The notes: generated by a model from the sequence alone, not told the origin. A stretch of DNA of 48,736 nucleotides from an uncultured Muribaculaceae bacterium (GCA_910584055.1 CAJTZS010000029.1:1-48736); one strand, 5' to 3'. Shown: positions 32,032 through 41,760, counted from the first letter of the stretch. Numbers and translations: made by a program.

Positions 32032-32748
32032 TTGATCCGCTTTTACGCTCCAGATATTGAAACCGACAACTCCCTTCCCGAAATGGAGTCAGGTCATTGC
32101 TGCAGAGTGCTTAGAATGAAGAATGGCGATACCGTTTATGCTGTGGATGGCAAAGGTTTTACCTATGAATGCATTATAACAGATGCAAATCCTAAGAAAA
32201 CCGGACTCGACATAATTTCCCGTCAAGAGGAGAAACGCCATTGGCCATCTCATATCACCCTTGCAGTGGCGCCCACCAAAAACATAGATAGAATGGAGTG
32301 GATGCTTGAAAAGGCTGTTGAAATCGGTATCGACAGGATCATATTCCTCAAATGCGCAAGAAGCGAAAGGAAAGATGTCAAGACTGACCGACTTAATAAA
32401 ATACTTGTTTCAGCCATGAAACAAAGTATGAAGGCCTCTTTGCCGGAATTCTGCGGCATGAAGACATTCAAGGAATTCATCAATGATCTTGACGCGTTAA
32501 AAGACAGCAGTATAAAAATCATGGGGTATTGCTCCGATGAATTTCCAAGGAAAGAGCTCGTCAAGGTTTACGAAAAGGGCAAGGATGTCACGTTGCTGAT
32601 AGGTCCGGAAGGTGATTTTTCTCCTGATGAGGTAGAGATGTCGGTAAAGTCCGGATTCATACCCGCCACATTCGGCAATACCCGCTTACGCACTGAAACC
32701 GCCGCCCTTTATGCCCTTTCTGCAATTCACGTAATCAACGAAATATAA
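32032..32748 (+). CDS. rsmE: 16S rRNA m3U1498 methyltransferase RsmE
   Basis: This 238-residue protein has an N-terminal PUA-like domain (MIRFYAPDIE, HCCRVLRMKNGDTVYAVDG) and a C-terminal SPOUT knot domain with LLIGPEGDFSPDEVEM and FGNTRLRTETAALYALSAI. It methylates N3 of U1498 in 16S rRNA. The start is a TTG at 32032, since no ATG gives the complete N-terminal MIRFY motif. kdsA starts 12 bases after the stop, so the two are probably co-transcribed. Confidence 0.93.
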   Translation: MIRFYAPDIETDNSLPEMESGHCCRVLRMKNGDTVYAVDGKGFTYECIITDANPKKTGLDIISRQEEKRHWPSHITLAVAPTKNIDRMEWMLEKAVEIGIDRIIFLKCARSERKDVKTDRLNKILVSAMKQSMKASLPEFCGMKTFKEFINDLDALKDSSIKIMGYCSDEFPRKELVKVYEKGKDVTLLIGPEGDFSPDEVEMSVKSGFIPATFGNTRLRTETAALYALSAIHVINEI

Positions 32749-32760
32749 GAAGTTATTAAA

Positions 32761-33591
32761 ATGACTGACAATATAACAGAATATATAAATTCAAGTGTCA
32801 CCGGTAATTTTTTTCTTCTTGCCGGTCCCTGTGTAATAGAGGGTGAAGAAATGGCTCTTGACATAGCGGAGAAGCTTATGGCAATAACCTCCTCCCTTGA
32901 TATTCCATATATCTTCAAAGGGAGTTACAGGAAAGCCAACCGTAGCAGACTGGATTCATTCACGGGAATCGGAGATGAAAAAGCTCTGAAGATACTACGT
33001 AAGGTTAAAGACACATTCCATATTCCCGTTGTCACAGACATTCATACACCTGAAGAAGCTGCTATGGCTGCGGAATACGTGGATATACTTCAGATTCCGG
33101 CATTCCTGTGCCGCCAGACAGAACTGCTTGTGGCGGCAGCGAAGACCGGTAAAATGGTAAACATCAAAAAAGGACAGTTCCTTGCGCCTTCCTCAATGCG
33201 TTTCGCTTGCGGGAAAGTGCGTGAATCAGGTAATGACAAGATTGCCGTTACTGAACGCGGCTCATTTTTCGGCTACGGAGACCTTGTGGTAGATATGAGG
33301 GGAATTCCTGTAATGAAAAAGGAATGCGCATGTCCTATTATAATGGACATAACCCATTCACTCCAGCAACCCAATGGAGCAGACGGAGTCAGCGGCGGTC
33401 TTCCTCAGCTTATCTCAACAATCGCTAAATCAGGTCTTGCCGCAGGTGCCGACGGCATATTTATGGAGACTCATCAGAATCCGGCAGTGGCAAAAAGCGA
33501 TGGTGCGAACATGCTCCCGCTCGACCGGGCAGCGGCATTGTTGAAAAATCTTACCACTCTCCGCATTGCCTTGAATGAAATGAGCATATAA
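32761..33591 (+). CDS. kdsA: 3-deoxy-D-manno-octulosonate-8-phosphate synthase KdsA
   Basis: This 276-residue protein carries the KdsA signatures LLAGPCVIEGEEM, YIFKGSYRKANRSRLDSFTG, TDIHTPEEA, KKGQFLAPSSM and FMETHQNPAVAKSDG. It joins arabinose-5-phosphate and phosphoenolpyruvate to make Kdo-8-phosphate for the LPS core in the cytoplasm. It lies 12 bases after rsmE and 34 bases before the TPR gene. Confidence 0.95.
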   Translation: MTDNITEYINSSVTGNFFLLAGPCVIEGEEMALDIAEKLMAITSSLDIPYIFKGSYRKANRSRLDSFTGIGDEKALKILRKVKDTFHIPVVTDIHTPEEAAMAAEYVDILQIPAFLCRQTELLVAAAKTGKMVNIKKGQFLAPSSMRFACGKVRESGNDKIAVTERGSFFGYGDLVVDMRGIPVMKKECACPIIMDITHSLQQPNGADGVSGGLPQLISTIAKSGLAAGADGIFMETHQNPAVAKSDGANMLPLDRAAALLKNLTTLRIALNEMSI

Positions 33592-33625
33592 TCAAAACAA
33601 AATATTGACATAATATCTTAACTAA

Positions 33626-35176
33626 ATGAAAATAAAAGTATTGCTATTGGGTGTTACATTATTGGCATGCGCCGGTGCCGGCGCTCAGCAAATCAGCCCG
33701 ATCACGAAAGCCGTGCTCCGCGGATATCAGGAAATCCTGAACGAAAACCCTAAAGATTACACCACACTCTATCAACGCGCGACGCAGTATTACAATCTTT
33801 CCATGTATGATGAAGCCCTTGTTGATATCGTAAAGGCCCTCGAATACACCCCCGAAAAGGAAAAAGCACTTAGAATAGATGAATATTCGATACTTGCCGA
33901 CATCTATATCCAGATTAAGGAATATGACAAGGCACTTACAGCCGTCAACAACGCTCTCGCCTTCTCTCCACAGGATTATGCACTGCTATATAAAAAAGGA
34001 AACGTTGCCCTTTACCTCAACCGTCCGGAAGACGCGTATCAATCTTTCTCGGCAATGCAGCGCATAAAAAGCCGCAGTCAGGAAGCATTCTTCGGCATGG
34101 CAAGAGCCGATATAATGATGAATAAGGCTGAAGATGCAAAGGAACTTATCAGACAAGCGGAGAATGCAGACCCGAGCAATTATATTACGTATTGCCGCAT
34201 CGGAGAGCTTTATGAGGAGATGCACGAGGATGAGAACGCCGCAGCAAACTATCTCAGCGCCTTCAGTCTTGCCGATGGAAAATCAAGTCGCCCCCTCGAA
34301 TCGCTTATACGTCTTGCCGACAAGAATTATCCTGCGGTTGAAGCCGCCATTCAATATGCGGTATCACGCACTTCAAACACTGACCCCCTATATTTTCTGC
34401 AGGCAAGCATAGCCTTCAATAGCGGAAACTACAGGCAGGCGTATGAAGGCTTTACGAGACTACTGCAATCGAAAGAGGGACAGATAGCTTCTGTTTATGC
34501 CAATATGGCCAAATGTTGCATTGCCCTCGACAAAATTGCAGAGGCCACCACCAATGCAAGCCTTGCTGTACTTAAGGAAAACAGCGTAACCACTCAGATT
34601 GTGAAGGCCGAGGCAGAACTGGCAGCGGGCAACCCTTCCGCAGCATTGCTTGCAGCAACCAAAGCCCTACACATAGATGCAAACTCCATAGAAGCATTGA
34701 CTCAATCTGCACTTGCCAATATCGCGCTTAATGATGCAAAAGCTGCGATGCAGAATCTAAATGAGGCCGCGATGATAAATCCTGCGGATCTATATGTCAG
34801 GATGACTAAAGCATACGTCAATTTCAATTTGCTTGACAATGCCAAAGAAGCTATTCTCGAATATGGACGAATAGGCAACACCCTGGATCCGGAAACCTTC
34901 AGCGACATCACGTACAAAGCCCTTGCACAATGTCTGGCCGGCAAAAAACTTGATGCCGATCAAACAATGAAGAATGCCCTCAGCGACAAAAAAGACAAAA
35001 CAAAAGATGATTATTACATGGCTGCCGTCTATTATTCACAAAGCGGCGACCTCGTAAAAGGGAAAGAGATGATTGACAAGGCCGTAAGCCTCGGCTACCA
35101 GAATCTATATAACCTCTATTCAAACAAGACAGTAAACCTGAATATAGCACCGTTGCGTCATCTTCTTCAAAGATGA
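33626..35176 (+). CDS. Exported tetratricopeptide-repeat protein
   Basis: This 516-residue protein has a signal peptide (about 1-20, ending AGAGA) and many TPR units, for example LYQRATQYYNLSMYDEALVD, YDKALTAVNNALAFSPQDYA and ALLAATKALHIDANSIEALT. TPR arrays bind partner proteins; the target is unknown. It is probably periplasmic. It follows kdsA by 34 bases and precedes the sulfatase gene by 67, so it may belong to the same transcript. Confidence 0.85.
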   Translation: MKIKVLLLGVTLLACAGAGAQQISPITKAVLRGYQEILNENPKDYTTLYQRATQYYNLSMYDEALVDIVKALEYTPEKEKALRIDEYSILADIYIQIKEYDKALTAVNNALAFSPQDYALLYKKGNVALYLNRPEDAYQSFSAMQRIKSRSQEAFFGMARADIMMNKAEDAKELIRQAENADPSNYITYCRIGELYEEMHEDENAAANYLSAFSLADGKSSRPLESLIRLADKNYPAVEAAIQYAVSRTSNTDPLYFLQASIAFNSGNYRQAYEGFTRLLQSKEGQIASVYANMAKCCIALDKIAEATTNASLAVLKENSVTTQIVKAEAELAAGNPSAALLAATKALHIDANSIEALTQSALANIALNDAKAAMQNLNEAAMINPADLYVRMTKAYVNFNLLDNAKEAILEYGRIGNTLDPETFSDITYKALAQCLAGKKLDADQTMKNALSDKKDKTKDDYYMAAVYYSQSGDLVKGKEMIDKAVSLGYQNLYNLYSNKTVNLNIAPLRHLLQR

Positions 35177-35243
35177 TGCAACGGCATTTCACAATGCAAA
35201 TCCGTCATAACGGACAATAGAAAAACTCAAATTAACCTGACAA

Positions 35244-36827
35244 ATGACAACGATGAGAAACGTTGCGGCACTCATGTCGCTCGGAGTAATCGCCTCAGCC
35301 AACGCAGCTGAAGCACCGAAAAAAGAAAAACGCACACCGGATCCTACACGACCGAACGTCCTGATTATTTATGCCGACGACCTCGGCTATGGAGACCTGC
35401 AGTGTTACGGAGCAAAGAATGTTGAGACACCGAATGTCAACCGCCTTGCGGACAATGGCATACGTTTCACAAACGCATATGCCACAGCTGCCACAAGCAC
35501 ACCTTCACGCTATGCAATGCTTACAGGCCATTACAGCTGGCGCCGTCCTGACACAGATATAGCTCCAGGCGATGCAGGAATGATTATCCGCCCCGAACAA
35601 TACACGATGGCAGACATGTTCAAATCGGCCGGTTACGCCACTTGTGCAATCGGCAAATGGCATCTCGGACTTGGCGACAAAACTGGAACTCAAGACTGGA
35701 ATGCCCAGCTCCCCGCCGCACTCGGCGACATCGGTTTCGATTATTCATATATAATGGCTGCGACAGCCGACCGTGTGCCGTGCGTATTCATAGAAAACGG
35801 ACATGTTGCAAACTATGATCCATCCGCCCCTATCGAGGTAAGCTATAAAGAAAATTTTCCTGGCGAGCCCACAGGCAAGGAGAATCCGGAGCTGCTTTAC
35901 AACCTCAAACCGACTTTCGGACATGACATGTCGATTGTAAACGGCATTTCGCGCATCGGGTATATGAAAGGCGGAGGAAAAGCCCTTTGGAAGGACGAGA
36001 ATATAGCCGATTCAATAACCTCCCATGCAATCCGTTTTATCAGAGAGAAGGGCAACGAACCATTCTTCATGTATTTCGCTACCAATGACGTTCATGTGCC
36101 ACGCTTCCCACACGACCGGTTCCGCGGCAAGAACAAGATGGGACTCCGCGGAGATGCCATCGCCCAATTCGATTGGAGCGTAGGTCAACTCCTGAAGACT
36201 CTTGAAGACATGAAGATACTTGACAATACAATAATTATTGTATCAAGTGACAATGGACCCGTCCTAAACGATGGATATGACGACCGGGCCGAAGAGCTCC
36301 TTAACGGACATTCCCCAACAGGAGAGCTCCGCGGTTCGAAATATAGCCTATATGAAGGTGGAACCCGCGTACCTGTAATCGTGCATTGGCCTGCAGGCAA
36401 CCTCAAAAAAGGCGAGAACACCACCGTGCTTTCACAGATAGACCTTGTAGCCTCATTCGCAGGTTTTCTTGGTGTACAAATGCCCAAGAACAGTGCACCT
36501 GATTCATTCAACAGAATGGACAACTGGCTTGGACGCGACATGACAAGCCGTCCATGGGTAGTGCAACAAGGTTATGACCACACCCTTGCCCTTAGAGTGC
36601 CCGAATGGAAATATGTCGAGGCAAGCACATTTCCGAAAATGAAACCGCGGGGAGCATATGTGGAAACGGGATGCGCGCCGGTTCAGCAACTTTTCGATAT
36701 GAGCAAAACATATGAAGATAAAAATATCGCCAATTCCCACCCTGAAGAAGTTGGCAGACTACACCTATTGCTGGAGACAATCCGTAAAGGAAACTACAAT
36801 GAGCTTCCGGAAAATGAAATGCCATAG
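35244..36827 (+). CDS. Exported sulfatase with serine-type active site
   Basis: This 527-residue protein is an alkaline-phosphatase-fold sulfatase. Metal-binding Asp45-Asp46 lie in YADDLGYGDL. The modification motif is SxPSR (Ser85 in TSTPSRYAMLTG), so the catalytic formylglycine would come from serine, which needs an anaerobic (radical SAM) maturase. Later motifs are IGKWHLGLGD and VSSDNGPV. The N-terminus looks like a signal peptide ending at ANA. Sulfatases of this kind remove sulfate from mucin glycans or glycosaminoglycans in gut Bacteroidales; the substrate is not assignable. No maturase gene is in the window. Confidence 0.88.
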   Translation: MTTMRNVAALMSLGVIASANAAEAPKKEKRTPDPTRPNVLIIYADDLGYGDLQCYGAKNVETPNVNRLADNGIRFTNAYATAATSTPSRYAMLTGHYSWRRPDTDIAPGDAGMIIRPEQYTMADMFKSAGYATCAIGKWHLGLGDKTGTQDWNAQLPAALGDIGFDYSYIMAATADRVPCVFIENGHVANYDPSAPIEVSYKENFPGEPTGKENPELLYNLKPTFGHDMSIVNGISRIGYMKGGGKALWKDENIADSITSHAIRFIREKGNEPFFMYFATNDVHVPRFPHDRFRGKNKMGLRGDAIAQFDWSVGQLLKTLEDMKILDNTIIIVSSDNGPVLNDGYDDRAEELLNGHSPTGELRGSKYSLYEGGTRVPVIVHWPAGNLKKGENTTVLSQIDLVASFAGFLGVQMPKNSAPDSFNRMDNWLGRDMTSRPWVVQQGYDHTLALRVPEWKYVEASTFPKMKPRGAYVETGCAPVQQLFDMSKTYEDKNIANSHPEEVGRLHLLLETIRKGNYNELPENEMP

Positions 36828-36910
36828 TCGCGTTCGGATTATTCGCTAAAGTATTAAATAACACCACAATTGTTTTTCATTAAGGAATTTTAACACTTAT
36901 AGAATGTCAA

Positions 36911-36948
36911 ATTTGCACACGCCTTCATGGTGTGTGCAAATTGTTTAG
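36911..36948 (+). terminator. Terminator after the sulfatase gene
   Basis: ATTTGCACAC (36911-36920) pairs with GTGTGCAAAT (36932-36941), followed by TGTTTAG. The T-run is weak. Confidence 0.6.
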
Positions 36949-37055
36949 AAATATGTTGCAAAACATAAAAACCGCCTAAAACAACCTATAGCATGAAGTT
37001 ATGACAGCGATTTTAGATGATTGACCGGAATGAAATAAAAAAAGTTGTTAAATAA

Positions 37056-37087
37056 TTGGGATTTAGGAGCAATTTTGATTATCTTTG
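37056..37087 (+). promoter_or_regulatory. Promoter of ndk
   Basis: TTG (37056-37058), 21 bases, then TATCTTTG (37080-37087). The ATG is at 37132. Confidence 0.65.
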
Positions 37088-37131
37088 AATCGTAAGAAGT
37101 TGAAAATCTTAAAATTTGTAAACAACAAAAC

Positions 37132-37596
37132 ATGGAACAGACACTTGTAATCCTCAAACCCTCTGCAATAGAACGAAACCTTATCGGTGAAGTCATCAGT
37201 AGAATAGAGAAAAGAGGATTGATCATATGCGGAATGAAAATGATTCAGCTTGACGAGGCAATTCTTCGCGAACATTATGCACATCTCGTTGACAAACCTT
37301 TCTTCCCGTCAATCGTCGCTTCCATGACAGCATCTCCGGTAATAGTAATGTGCCTGAAAGGCGTTGACGTTGTAAGTGTCTTCCGAGAAATGACAGGCGT
37401 TACAAATGGCCGCAAGGCTGCTCCAGGAACCCTTCGCGGAGACTTCTGCATGAGCGGTCAGATGAACATTGTGCATGCAAGCGACAGCGTTGAAAATGCT
37501 AAAATCGAACTTGCTCGCTTCTTCAGGCCGGAAGAGATTTTCAACTATACCCCCGGAAACATCGGTTTCATTTACGGTGACGACGAACTGAATTAA
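37132..37596 (+). CDS. ndk: Nucleoside diphosphate kinase
   Basis: This 154-residue protein has the Ndk layout: TLVILKPSAIERNLIGEVIS, the GTLRGDFCM loop, and the catalytic His115 in NIVHASDS. It transfers the gamma phosphate between nucleoside triphosphates and diphosphates in the cytoplasm. It has its own promoter; the M23 peptidase gene begins 55 bases later. Confidence 0.95.
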   Translation: MEQTLVILKPSAIERNLIGEVISRIEKRGLIICGMKMIQLDEAILREHYAHLVDKPFFPSIVASMTASPVIVMCLKGVDVVSVFREMTGVTNGRKAAPGTLRGDFCMSGQMNIVHASDSVENAKIELARFFRPEEIFNYTPGNIGFIYGDDELN

Positions 37597-37650
37597 CAAC
37601 ACATAAAACCCTCTTTTCGAAGACCTGTCTCCTCGAAGTTAACAACAGAA

Positions 37651-38592
37651 ATGATTAGATTGAAGAACATATTTGGCGCAGCTTTTCTAATGGCAATAGT
37701 TGCCACAGGAGCTTCAGCACAACAAATTGTATCCAAAGCTGCGCATTCCGACATGCACAAGCAGCTTCTTGCAAACCAGGCTAAAAGCAAAGATCAGATC
37801 CGCCTGGTTGAAAAGAATACATTCATTGACCTTATTGACGATATTGAGCCGGAACTCGACATATACACAGAAGGATGGAACAGCAAAGCTGTGAATCCTT
37901 TCAAAGAATCTGAAGTTCCTGATTCCAAAGTAATTGATGTTACCGGCTATTTCATGCCTGTACCCGGAAGGATTACATCAAACTACGGCTATCGTGCAAG
38001 ATTTGGAAGGATGCATAAAGGAATAGACCTTGCCATCCGCAGCAATGACACTATCTACGCTGCATTCGACGGCAAGGTGAGACTCACGGCATACGAGCGA
38101 AGGGGATACGGTAATTATGTAATCCTGCGCCACCCCAACGGACTTGAAACCGTCTACGGTCACCTTAACAAACATCTTGTAAAACCGAATCAGACCGTAA
38201 AAGCAGGCGAGCCTATAGGTCTTGGCGGAAGCACTGGACGCAGCACAGGTCCTCACCTGCATTTCGAGACCCGTTTCATGGGTTACGCCATCAATCCTTC
38301 TGCAATATTCGACTTTGCAAACCAGACAACCCACACCGATACCTATACATTCTCTAAATCCACATACACGAAACCGAGAAATTTCGCGCCATCGAAAAAT
38401 CTCGCCAAAGCGGAAAAAGAGAACCCATATAAGAAAGGACACGGCTCAAAAACAACCTATACTGTCAAGAGAGGCGATACACTATCATCTATTGCCCGCT
38501 CCTATGGCATGTCGGCAACCACGTTGAGGAAAATCAACAGTCTCGCAAGTTCCGACAAAATAAAGGCAGGACAGGTTTTGAAATTGAAATAA
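37651..38592 (+). CDS. Exported M23 peptidase with LysM domain
   Basis: This 313-residue protein has a signal peptide (about 1-23, ending GASA). The M23 metallopeptidase domain carries MHKGIDLAIRSNDT with the metal-binding His and Asp, YGHLNKH, and the HLHFE motif. A C-terminal LysM domain (TYTVKRGDTLSSIARSYGMS to the end) follows. It should cut peptide cross-links of peptidoglycan in the periplasm, or activate amidases like EnvC/NlpD. The metal-binding motifs HxxxD and HLH look complete, so catalysis is expected. Confidence 0.9.
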   Translation: MIRLKNIFGAAFLMAIVATGASAQQIVSKAAHSDMHKQLLANQAKSKDQIRLVEKNTFIDLIDDIEPELDIYTEGWNSKAVNPFKESEVPDSKVIDVTGYFMPVPGRITSNYGYRARFGRMHKGIDLAIRSNDTIYAAFDGKVRLTAYERRGYGNYVILRHPNGLETVYGHLNKHLVKPNQTVKAGEPIGLGGSTGRSTGPHLHFETRFMGYAINPSAIFDFANQTTHTDTYTFSKSTYTKPRNFAPSKNLAKAEKENPYKKGHGSKTTYTVKRGDTLSSIARSYGMSATTLRKINSLASSDKIKAGQVLKLK

Positions 38593-38624
38593 TTGTTTCA
38601 TAATAGTGTTTTACATTAATTTTG
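38593..38624 (+). promoter_or_regulatory. Promoter of the MscS-type gene
   Basis: TTG (38593-38595), 21 bases, then TAATTTTG (38617-38624). Confidence 0.55.
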
Positions 38625-38635
38625 CATAAATTCTG

Positions 38636-38663
38636 ACGGGATGGCAAGTGATTGTCGTCCCGT
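38636..38663 (+). promoter_or_regulatory. Leader hairpin of the MscS-type gene
   Basis: ACGGGA (38636-38641) pairs with TCCCGT (38658-38663), with further pairing of GCAA with TTGT inside. It lies near the 5' end of a leader of about 120 bases. Function unknown. Confidence 0.4.
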
Positions 38664-38749
38664 AACCGTTATCAGATAATCGCAAGAATCTGAACTTTTC
38701 TTTGAAAACGTTGTATTAAAGGCATAACCATATTGCATTTGATACACGT

Positions 38750-40273
38750 ATGATTTCTCTATTGACATCGCCTGCAGCCCCCGCATCCAATCCTACCATG
38801 GACGATGCAATGGCGCTACACCTCTCCACCACCACAGAAGAAAGCTCATACTTCATTGCAAGAATACTGATGAAGTGTGTATACTGGTTTCTCGATCTTT
38901 TCGGGTTTGAGCATCATTCCAACCTTTCACTCCTTCTATACGCCACTCTCGTGTTTTTAGTGGCATGGGGTGCGGGCATGCTCGTAAAGTGGCTGACGGT
39001 ATATATCCTCAACAAAATCGGGCCACACGTAAAAAACGATTTTTATCAATATCTCGTAAACCGACATTTCTTCACCAAAGTCTGCAGCATTATTCCTCCG
39101 ATAATATTCCTCATCCTCATTCAATTCACACTAAACGGTAAGGAATCATTGGCATCCTGGCTTACACGTATAACATGGATATATATCGTTTTCGTGTTAT
39201 GCAGGACATTCACCACACTTGCGGATGTTGTTTGGACACATGTCAACAATCGTGCCAACAAACGTCACCTGCCGCTGAATGGTGTGGTCCAGCTCGTCAA
39301 GCTTATAATGTGGATCATCGGTATTATTGTAGTGTTCGGAATATTGTTCAACCGCTCGCCGGCATCGATGCTCGCCGGCTTAGGGGCATTCTCCGCTGTG
39401 CTGATGCTGGTCTTCAAGGATAACATTCTTGGCGTGGTTGCCGGAGTGCAACTTGCCGAAAATGACTCGCTTCATGTTGGAGACTGGATAGTGCCGAACG
39501 GATCTGATGCAAACGGCACGGTTGTAGAAGTCGGGCTGACTGCGATTAAGATTGAAAACTGGGATAAGACTATTTCAACAATCCCTCCTTATAATCTTAT
39601 AAGCAGTGGATTCAAAAGCTATCGCAATATGCAGCAAAGTCATACGAGAAGAATCCAGAGATGCTACATGATAGATGCCGACAGTGTTGTAGCCACAGAT
39701 GACGCAATGCTTGCCGAGTTTAAGGAGATTCCATTGCTCAAGTATTGGATCGAAAAGAAAATAGAGCAACGGAACGCAGGCAAGGTGGAAGATGTCACCA
39801 ACAGTGCCGGGCTCGCTGACGGCTCTATAGACACGAATCTTGGTATAATGAGAGCATATGTCAAAATGTACCTTGACAACAATCCTTCAATAAGTCACGA
39901 TGACGACTGCTTTGTAAACACCCTTGCGCAAACAGCGGCAGGCATTCCTCTTCAGGTGTATTGTTTCACATCGACCTCAGCATGGATACCATATGAAGGA
40001 ATTCAGTCCACAGTGTTCGAGCATATCGCCGTTATGCTATATCGTTTCCACCTCTACACATTCGAGAACCCTTCCGGTCGCGACACTATTGTAGACGGAT
40101 ACCTCAGTCCGGGAAAGGATCCGGAATATATATGGGGACTGCCCTACCCCTTCTTTACGGACAGCGGCACACCCGGGAGACCGGGCATGCCGCCAAAAGG
40201 ATTATATCCGGGAGCGAACCTCTATTGCGGCTCTGTGCCGACAGAAAATCAGTCTGCCCCTCAAAAATCTTAG
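38750..40273 (+). CDS. MscS-family mechanosensitive ion channel (YbdG-like)
   Basis: This 507-residue inner-membrane protein has about five membrane helices in the first 230 residues. The pore-lining helix is SPASMLAGLGAFSAVLMLVF, followed by the beta domain DNILGVVAGVQLAENDSLHV and DWIVPNGSDANGTVVEVGL. The long C-terminal region is typical of the larger YbdG/MscM type. It releases solutes on osmotic downshock. Its stop lies 16 bases from the end of the convergent tnaA gene. Confidence 0.87.
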   Translation: MISLLTSPAAPASNPTMDDAMALHLSTTTEESSYFIARILMKCVYWFLDLFGFEHHSNLSLLLYATLVFLVAWGAGMLVKWLTVYILNKIGPHVKNDFYQYLVNRHFFTKVCSIIPPIIFLILIQFTLNGKESLASWLTRITWIYIVFVLCRTFTTLADVVWTHVNNRANKRHLPLNGVVQLVKLIMWIIGIIVVFGILFNRSPASMLAGLGAFSAVLMLVFKDNILGVVAGVQLAENDSLHVGDWIVPNGSDANGTVVEVGLTAIKIENWDKTISTIPPYNLISSGFKSYRNMQQSHTRRIQRCYMIDADSVVATDDAMLAEFKEIPLLKYWIEKKIEQRNAGKVEDVTNSAGLADGSIDTNLGIMRAYVKMYLDNNPSISHDDDCFVNTLAQTAAGIPLQVYCFTSTSAWIPYEGIQSTVFEHIAVMLYRFHLYTFENPSGRDTIVDGYLSPGKDPEYIWGLPYPFFTDSGTPGRPGMPPKGLYPGANLYCGSVPTENQSAPQKS

Positions 40274-40289
40274 ATATTCTTTATGAGTA

Positions 40290-41666
40290 TCAGCCAAGGG
40301 GTTCGAGCTTCACAGTGAAATGGCGCATAAGCTCTGCCTCCCACTTGATCCTGACACCTCTGGTGATTTCATGACGGCGGTCGTACACATTTTTAAGTGC
40401 GGCCGCTATTACGTCCATATGGTTGTTCGTATAAGTTCTGCGGCAGATGCAAAGACGCAAGAAATCATTTCCGTCAAAGCGGTTTTCACGGGTCACAGGA
40501 TCCCTGTCGGCAAGAAGATACCCGATCTCGCAACCTCTGACGCCTGCTTCTCGATATAGTTCAATAGTCAACGTCTGCGCCGGAAACTCTTCCTTCGGAA
40601 CTTGATCGAGAACCTTGTCGGCATCAATGAAGAGGGCGTGACCACCTACCGGCCGCTGATAAGGAATTCCGTATTCATCAAGTTTTGCAGCAAGATACTC
40701 TACCTGCTTGATACGGGTCTGCAACATGTCGAACTCTGTATTTTCATCAAGTCCCACAGCCAACGCGGCCATATCCCTGCCATTCATTCCTCCATATGTC
40801 AGGAAGCCTTCGAAAGGAATCAAGAATTTCTTGGCGCCTTCGTATACATCCTCCCAACGGGTTGCTATGAATCCACCCATATTCACAAGACCGTCTTTCT
40901 TTGACGACATTGTCATTATGTCGGCAAGGCCAAACATTTCACGGCATATTTCCTTAATGGTGGCATCCTTGAACTCAGGCTCACGCACCTTGATGAAGTA
41001 AGCGTTTTCTGCGAAACGTGCAGAATCAAAAACGACCCTCTTGCCATATTTGTCGGCAATCCTGCGCACGCCACGAAGATTTTCCATAGATACGGGTTGG
41101 CCGCCCGCTGTGTTGTTGGTGATCGTAACTATTATAAAAGGTATTTTATCTGCATCTTTTGCGAGAACAGCTTCCAGTTTATTCAGATCAACGTTACCTT
41201 TAAAGGGCACTTCAAGCTGTGTATTCTTCGCCTCGTCAACAGTGCAATCCACTGCAAATGCCTTGCGGCTCTCGATATGACCTTTAGTCGTGTCAAAATG
41301 CGAATTGCCCGGAACGATATCTCCCGGCTTCACGAGATGGGAAAAAAGAACATTTTCCGCAGCACGCCCCTGATGCGTAGGAAGCACATACTCAAAACCT
41401 GTGATTCGTGTAATAGTATCCTTTAGTTCATAAAATGAACGGGCTCCGGCATATGCTTCGTCTCCTGTCATCATCGCAGCCCATTGACGGTCGCTCATTG
41501 CGCCTGTGCCGGAGTCTGTGATGCAATCAATATATACTTGGTCAGAACGAAGCATGAAGACATTGTAATCAGCCTCCTTCAACCATTTTTCCCGTTCCTC
41601 ACGGGTGCTCTTCCTGATGGGTTCAACCATCTTTATCTTCCATGATTCTGCAAAAGGTAGTTCCAT
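40290..41666 (-). CDS. tnaA: Tryptophanase
   Basis: This 458-residue PLP enzyme belongs to the tryptophanase/tyrosine phenol-lyase family: LTDSGTGAMSDRQWAAMM-like block near 49-66, PTHQGRAAENVLF, DSARFAENAYFI, and the PLP lysine at about 257 in MSSKKDGLVN. Residues that separate the two activities favour tryptophanase: CEIG in GVRGCEIGYLL and the His in MRHFTVKL, where tyrosine phenol-lyase has MERG and FFT. It converts tryptophan to indole, pyruvate and ammonia in the cytoplasm. No tnaB permease is adjacent. The promoter leaves only about 26 bases of leader, too short for a TnaC peptide. Confidence 0.88.
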   Translation of the reverse strand: MELPFAESWKIKMVEPIRKSTREEREKWLKEADYNVFMLRSDQVYIDCITDSGTGAMSDRQWAAMMTGDEAYAGARSFYELKDTITRITGFEYVLPTHQGRAAENVLFSHLVKPGDIVPGNSHFDTTKGHIESRKAFAVDCTVDEAKNTQLEVPFKGNVDLNKLEAVLAKDADKIPFIIVTITNNTAGGQPVSMENLRGVRRIADKYGKRVVFDSARFAENAYFIKVREPEFKDATIKEICREMFGLADIMTMSSKKDGLVNMGGFIATRWEDVYEGAKKFLIPFEGFLTYGGMNGRDMAALAVGLDENTEFDMLQTRIKQVEYLAAKLDEYGIPYQRPVGGHALFIDADKVLDQVPKEEFPAQTLTIELYREAGVRGCEIGYLLADRDPVTRENRFDGNDFLRLCICRRTYTNNHMDVIAAALKNVYDRRHEITRGVRIKWEAELMRHFTVKLEPLG

Positions 41667-41698
41667 GTGTAATCAGATTTATTTTTACGATTATGTAG

Positions 41699-41760
41699 TA
41701 AAATTAAGCATCCCGAATCAAATTTCAAAGGGAAATGACCTAAAAATTCGATACGGGATG
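41699..41760 (-). promoter_or_regulatory. tnaA promoter with a flanking dyad
   Basis: On the minus strand TTTG (41726-41729) is followed after 19 bases by TAATTTTA (41699-41706). Two inverted half-sites CATCCCG-ATC (41709-41722 and 41747-41760) match at 12 of 14 positions; one lies in the -33/-7 spacer and the other just upstream of the -33 box. This suits a repressor or activator site. Confidence 0.55.

Larger units (their letters stand above)
36828..37131 (+). other. 304-base gap between sulfatase and ndk
   Basis: Apart from the terminator hairpin at 36911-36948 and the ndk promoter at 37056-37087, I see only AT-rich sequence, with no coding region. Confidence 0.6.

Noticed and set aside
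40290..41666. Assignment as tyrosine phenol-lyase
   Set aside because: The CEIG and MRHFT segments match tryptophanase rather than the MERG and FFT of tyrosine phenol-lyase.
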